Assembly: GCA_021784615.1 (NCBI GenBank)
Contig: JAJYHU010000333.1
Location: 1-9,091, forward strand
From: Acidobacteriota bacterium
Lineage (GTDB): Bacteria > Acidobacteriota > Terriglobia > UBA7540
DNA length: 9,091 nt
Direction of reading: 5' to 3'
Position 1 is the stretch's first letter. Each line of letters opens with the position of its first letter. The position numbers were made by a program, and so were the translations under genes. This document shows, one piece after another, positions 7,377-9,091 of the stretch. The notes beneath the pieces are model-generated. The model did no database searches. It was not told where the DNA came from and worked only from the letters and a program-made list of their open reading frames with translations.

Positions 7377-7473
7377 GAGCGTGGCGGCGTGGAGTTGTTC
7401 TGTAACTGCACATAAGGTAAGCCAGTGGTTCGACCAGTGCGACTTGAAAGGGTTTGACCGTTGAGGCATCACA
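7377..7473. other. Upstream part of the gap between the SGNH gene and the IS200 transposase
   Basis: These 97 bases hold no gene. They contain CCAGTG twice (7422-7427 and 7434-7439) around a small GGT-TCG-ACC palindrome, and GGTTTGACC at 7451-7459, whose GTTTGAC core recurs in the hairpin at 7989-8003. The left end of the IS200-type element probably lies here, but the exact junction is not visible because this family makes no target duplication. Confidence 0.4.
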
Positions 7474-7518
7474 ATCCTCCTCAGGTGGCTTGATGAGACC
7501 ATCTGAAAAAAGGAGGAT
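7474..7518 (+). promoter_or_regulatory. Leader hairpin that sequesters the transposase Shine-Dalgarno
   Basis: ATCCTCCT (7474-7481) pairs perfectly with AGGAGGAT (7511-7518), which contains the transposase ribosome binding site AGGAGG (7511-7516). Immediately inside, CAGGTGG (7482-7488) pairs with CCATCTG (7499-7505) through six Watson-Crick pairs and one G-U pair. This leaves a 10-nt loop (7489-7498) and a five-A bulge (7506-7510). In the RNA the ribosome site would be buried in a stem of 15 pairs. Leader hairpins that block translation are established for IS200 itself, so the role is well supported by analogy. A competing short stem, TGAGG (7462-7466) with CCTCA (7479-7483), could open it. 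Confidence 0.78.
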
Positions 7519-7521
7519 GTG

Positions 7522-7941
7522 ATGTCTGAGTTTTATCAGAATTTATCCCACTCAAGGTGGGATTGCAAATACCATGTTGTGTTCGTGCCCAAGCGGCGGC
7601 GCAAGGTGCTGTTTGGTCAAATACGTCGGCAATTGGGCGAGGTTTTTCACGCTCTGGCTCGACAGAAGGAGTGCCAGATTATCGAAGGGCATCTGATGCC
7701 GGACCATGTGCATATCTGCATCGCAATTCCCCCCAAGCCCCCAGTCGCTTCGGTGATCGGGTTTCTGAAAGGGAAGAGCGCCATTGCTGTTGCCCGACTG
7801 AATGGCCGGGAACGGAATTTCACCGGCGAGCATTTGTGGGCTCGGGGGTATGCCGTTTCCACGGTCGGGTTTGAACTGGAAGACGTCCGCCGCTACATCC
7901 GCGAGCAAGAGGAAGCGGATGGGGCAGCAGGAAAGTTCTGA
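7522..7941 (+). CDS. tnpA: IS200-family transposase TnpA (Y1 HUH single-strand transposase)
   Basis: ATG 7522 has AGGAGG at 7511-7516 with a 5-nt spacer; the preceding GTG 7519 is in frame, and an out-of-frame ATG-TGA minimal ORF sits at 7517-7522. The product has 139 residues. It opens with the family N-terminus HSRWDCKYHVVFVPKRRRKVLF. It has the HUH metal site MPDHVHICIAIPP with His62 and His64, the FLKGKSAIAVARLNG segment, and LWARGYAVSTVGFE. The catalytic helix is YIREQEEAD with Tyr125 and Gln129, the conserved Y-x3-Q pair. All catalytic residues are intact, so it should be functional. The enzyme excises and inserts single-stranded DNA circles next to short target motifs, recognising hairpins at the element ends. 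The C-terminus is slightly shorter than that of IS200 TnpA (about 152). It lacks the REP context of RAYT transposases. Confidence 0.95.
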   Translation: MSEFYQNLSHSRWDCKYHVVFVPKRRRKVLFGQIRRQLGEVFHALARQKECQIIEGHLMPDHVHICIAIPPKPPVASVIGFLKGKSAIAVARLNGRERNFTGEHLWARGYAVSTVGFELEDVRRYIREQEEADGAAGKF

Positions 7942-7950
7942 ACCCGGAAC

Positions 7951-7974
7951 AAGGCGCGCTCGGCGCGACGCCTT
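7951..7974 (+). terminator. Strong hairpin just after tnpA, terminator-like but without a T-tract
   Basis: AAGGCGCGC (7951-7959) pairs with GCG (7965-7967) and CGCCTT (7969-7974), giving nine pairs with one bulged A at 7968 and a 5-nt loop. It starts 9 nt after the transposase stop. No run of T follows, so intrinsic termination is doubtful. It could be a right-end recognition hairpin of the IS instead. Confidence 0.4.
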
Positions 7975-7988
7975 AACCAACGAACCGA

Positions 7989-8003
7989 CCCCGTTTGACG
8001 GGG
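7989..8003. repeat. Small GC-rich hairpin downstream of tnpA
   Basis: CCCCGT (7989-7994) and ACGGGG (7998-8003) form a perfect 6-bp stem around the triloop TTG. Short stems with tiny loops like this are what TnpA proteins of the IS200/IS605 family bind at element ends. That makes it a candidate right-end recognition site, by analogy only. Confidence 0.4.
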
Positions 8004-8018
8004 CCCTACTCATCAAGC

Positions 8019-8038
8019 CACCCGCTTTGCGGGGGGTG
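8019..8038. repeat. Second small GC-rich hairpin downstream of tnpA
   Basis: CCCGC (8021-8025) and GCGGG (8029-8033) form a 5-bp stem around TTT. A CAC/GTG extension is possible if three G bases bulge out. It overlaps the last two bases of the 14-bp inverted repeat arm. It may mark the right end of the IS or a weak terminator. Confidence 0.35.
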
Positions 8039-8202
8039 TCTGACTTCGAAACCTCTCCTTTGAAGTTTGGCGCGCCGGCACCGGCCAGGCACACGGAGCA
8101 AAGCTCATGGTGATCAGGAACATCACGATGTGGGAACGTCTCATGCCTTTGCCTCGCCGGAGGATCAGCGCATTCCTGCAAGTGGTCCGGCCAAAGTGAG
8201 TA

Positions 8203-8208
8203 TACAAT
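8203..8208 (+). promoter_or_regulatory. Possible -10 element for the Smr gene
   Basis: TACAAT matches the -10 consensus at five of six positions and lies 26 nt before the chosen Smr start. No recognisable -35 hexamer is present at 16-18 nt spacing, so the call is weak. Confidence 0.25.
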
Positions 8209-8234
8209 TTTCCTGGAGCCGATTCGAACGCGCT

Positions 8235-8510
8235 ATGACGCCTGACGACGAACCCATTCGCATTCCCGTTACCGACGTTTTTGATCTGCACTCGGTGCAG
8301 CCCAAGGAGACGGCCGCGGCGGTCGAGGCGTATCTCGAAGAAGCGCGCCGGCTGGGATTGAAGTCGCTGCGCATCATCCACGGGCGCGGCATCGGCGTGC
8401 AGCGCCGGATTGTGCAGGCCGTGCTGGCCCGCACGCCCTTCGTAGCCTCCTACGCGGACGCGCCGCCGGAAGCGGGCGGCTGGGGCGCAACCGTCATCAC
8501 CTTGCGATAA
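8235..8510 (+). CDS. Small stand-alone Smr-domain protein (Smr/MutS2 C-terminal family)
   Basis: The chosen start ATG 8235 gives 91 residues, almost exactly one Smr domain. The frame is open far upstream (to 8067), but that part has no family character; an in-frame GTG at 8196 is another option. The Shine-Dalgarno is weak. Motifs in order are FDLHSVQPKE (residues 15-24, the DLHG position with Ser for Gly), LRIIHGRGIGVQRR (the HGxGxG loop), and PEAGGWGATVITL at the C-terminus. In other proteins Smr domains are nucleic-acid nicking or binding modules, found at the end of MutS2 or alone. Stand-alone forms are thought to act on branched DNA or on ribosome-associated RNA, but the role of this short form is not established. 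It converges with the DUF309 gene, with a 44-bp gap. Confidence 0.87.
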   Translation: MTPDDEPIRIPVTDVFDLHSVQPKETAAAVEAYLEEARRLGLKSLRIIHGRGIGVQRRIVQAVLARTPFVASYADAPPEAGGWGATVITLR

Positions 8511-8554
8511 CAGCATAGCGCACACGGGATCTTTTTGAGGGCCTCGCTTGTCAC

Positions 8555-8968
8555 CTACGGCGTTCCATCCGGGTCAGGGTCTACGGTCAATTTGATTTGC
8601 GGCAAGGGCGGCGCGGCGGGGGCGTCTCCGGGGGATGGGCCGGCGCGTTCCCGCCACGGCTGAAGTTGCTGCAGGAACCCGGCATGGTCAATTCCCTCGA
8701 CTTCAGCGCCGAAGTCTTCGAGCTTGTTGCAGCCTTTTTCCAGCAGCGACCGGAAACCGGCGGGGTTGCCACGCGTGTGGTGGTGAAAGGCCGCAGCCAC
8801 CTGGATGAGTCCGTGCAGAAAAGTTTTGCGCGGATTTTGAGCGCGCAGCCACACGGCTTCCAGCGCCTCGTGGGCTTCAAAAAACTTCCCTGTGTTGAAC
8901 AGGTGGATTCCTTCCGCGACGCCCTCTTCCACCATCACCTGAACTTCCGGCGTGAAATTTGGCCCCAC
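8555..8968 (-). CDS. DUF309-domain protein, 5' end possibly altered by an IS insertion
   Basis: The product has 137 residues if it starts at GTG 8968; ATG 8935 (residue 12) is an alternative. No good Shine-Dalgarno precedes the GTG. The DUF309 core lies at about residues 19-90: GIHLFNTGKFFEAHEALEAV, the AFHHHTRGNPAGFRSLLEKG segment and a short helix-rich tail. Its HEALE-x-VW motif is the family hallmark. The family is a small, all-helical cytoplasmic protein of unknown biochemical function. The last 35 residues are Pro- and Ala-rich and probably disordered (GDAPAAPPLPQ). Only 8 bp of apparently native sequence remain upstream of the GTG before the insertion sequence begins, so the native promoter, ribosome site or even the first codons may be gone. 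Expression may then depend on the IS or be lost. Confidence 0.85.
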   Translation of the reverse strand: MGPNFTPEVQVMVEEGVAEGIHLFNTGKFFEAHEALEAVWLRAQNPRKTFLHGLIQVAAAFHHHTRGNPAGFRSLLEKGCNKLEDFGAEVEGIDHAGFLQQLQPWRERAGPSPGDAPAAPPLPQIKLTVDPDPDGTP

Positions 8969-8987
8969 GATTCTAGTACTACTGTGT

Positions 8988-8993
8988 TATAAA
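8988..8993 (+). promoter_or_regulatory. Possible -10 element of the IS transposase
   Basis: TATAAA lies 18 nt before the transposase ATG inside the AT-rich IS end. Five of six positions match the -10 consensus. No -35 is visible at the usual distance, and the leader would be very short. Confidence 0.3.
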
Positions 8994-9011
8994 ATGTGAT
9001 ATGCTCATTCC

Positions 9012-9091
9012 ATGAGCGCCAACATTCTGGCGCCAGGCGCACAACAGAAACGCCTTGCGGCCTATCTCAACGGCCTGGCGCAAGCCGCAGG
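9012..9091 (+). CDS. Transposase, probable IS701 family (N-terminal fragment, continues past window)
   Basis: ATG 9012 opens a frame that stays open to the right edge, giving 26 codons. The segment KRLAAYLNGLAQAA resembles the N-terminal helix of IS701-type DDE transposases, which usually runs on into a G-H-A-D-R motif; the next residue here would indeed start with GG. No catalytic part is visible. The call rests on that short similarity plus the IS-like upstream sequence and the CTAG junction, so it is tentative. No Shine-Dalgarno is evident. Confidence 0.45.
   Translation, partial: MSANILAPGAQQKRLAAYLNGLAQAA

Larger units (their letters stand above)
7484..8022. repeat. 14-bp perfect inverted repeat flanking the IS200 transposase
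   Basis: GGTGGCTTGATGAG at 7484-7497 and CTCATCAAGCCACC at 8009-8022 are exact reverse complements, one in the transposase leader and one 67 bp after its stop codon. The left arm covers part of the inner stem and the loop of the leader hairpin. Members of this IS family normally lack terminal inverted repeats, so the pair is unexpected. A chance perfect 14-mer placed symmetrically around one gene is unlikely. Confidence 0.7.
7400..8045 (+). mobile_element. IS200-type insertion sequence (boundaries approximate)
   Basis: The element is inferred from a complete Y1 transposase at 7522-7941 flanked on both sides by hairpin-rich non-coding DNA. The left side has the ribosome-site hairpin (7474-7518) and the right side has three hairpins (7951-7974, 7989-8003, 8019-8038). 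IS200/IS605 elements typically end in subterminal hairpins rather than terminal inverted repeats, and no accessory tnpB or tnpC is present, which fits the IS200 group. The stated ends are estimates only; comparison with an empty site or another copy would fix them. Confidence 0.5.
7942..8234. other. Non-coding gap after the transposase
   Basis: No gene is supported in these 293 bases. The first 100 or so carry three hairpins and the right arm of the 14-bp inverted repeat, and are probably the right end of the IS. The rest (about 8045-8234) is the upstream flank of the Smr gene, with a TACAAT hexamer at 8203-8208. Frames that read through it in continuation of the transposase region give low-complexity text with no family-like motifs. 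Confidence 0.5.
8977..9091 (+). mobile_element. Left end of a second insertion sequence, IS701-like (partial)
   Basis: From about 8977 the sequence changes to an AT-rich stretch (TACTACTGTGTTATAAAATG) quite unlike the surrounding genes, followed by a short ORF with transposase-like residues. It directly abuts CTAG at 8973-8976, which fits the YTAR target preference known for IS701-family elements. The other end is outside the window, so the target duplication and the terminal inverted repeat cannot be verified. Confidence 0.5.

Noticed and set aside
7522..7941. REP-associated tyrosine transposase (RAYT) with flanking REP repeats
   Set aside because: The protein matches the short IS200 type, and no GTAG-headed palindromic REP elements are present on either side.
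7802..8113. Plus-strand frame overlapping the tnpA 3' end and running through the hairpins
   Set aside because: It crosses structured non-coding DNA, gives low-complexity text and competes with the intact tnpA frame. I considered a frameshifted tnpA C-terminus but the in-frame ending is family-like.
7552..8181. 209-residue minus-strand frame opposite the transposase
   Set aside because: The plus strand encodes a complete HUH transposase with its catalytic residues; the antisense product has no family features.
8067..8234. Longer N-terminus for the Smr protein
   Set aside because: The extension lies in the IS flank, has no Smr-like or signal sequence and would double the size of an otherwise minimal domain.
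1..9091. CRISPR array, toxin-antitoxin, retron or other defence system
   Set aside because: No regularly spaced repeats, reverse transcriptase, Cas, toxin-antitoxin pair or nuclease-helicase set is visible. The hairpins are explained by the IS200 element.

Overview
The window most likely comes from an Acidobacteriota genome or a close relative. The evidence is a high-GC sequence, an Oar-type TonB-dependent receptor with an N-terminal carboxypeptidase-regulatory-like domain, a paired small membrane protein and winged-helix regulator, and short stand-alone Smr and DUF309 proteins. This assignment is inferred from protein style only; there is no rRNA or other phylogenetic marker.

Layout. Positions 1-2487 (minus) hold the N-terminal 829 residues of a large outer-membrane TonB-dependent receptor that runs off the left edge. 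Its 5' flank (2488-2928) is non-coding. Next is a small cupin gene (2929-3180, minus) that can only be read as a full cupin by changing frame twice, so it is a pseudogene or carries sequence errors. A divergent intergenic region with a perfect 9-bp inverted repeat precedes a plus-strand run: an unnamed six-helix membrane protein, a winged-helix regulator overlapping it by 11 bp, a cis-prenyltransferase (UppS type), a DUF4153/DUF4173 polytopic membrane protein and a secreted SGNH/GDSL hydrolase. The last three all touch the cell envelope and could be functionally linked, but co-transcription is only inferred from strand and spacing.

The right third is accessory in character. An IS200-type transposase (7522-7941) has a 5' hairpin that buries its own Shine-Dalgarno sequence. 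It is followed by three closely spaced hairpins, and a perfect 14-bp inverted repeat links its 5' leader to its 3' flank. After it lie a small Smr-domain protein (plus) and a convergent DUF309 protein (minus). Immediately upstream of the DUF309 start, a second insertion sequence begins; its first 26 codons look like an IS701-type transposase and it abuts a CTAG tetranucleotide.

I found no CRISPR array, tRNA, rRNA or obvious new defence system. The most interesting points are the self-sequestered transposase leader with its long-range inverted repeat, the doubly frameshifted cupin, the operator-like repeat in front of the membrane-protein/regulator pair, and the IS insertion that may have removed the DUF309 5' end.
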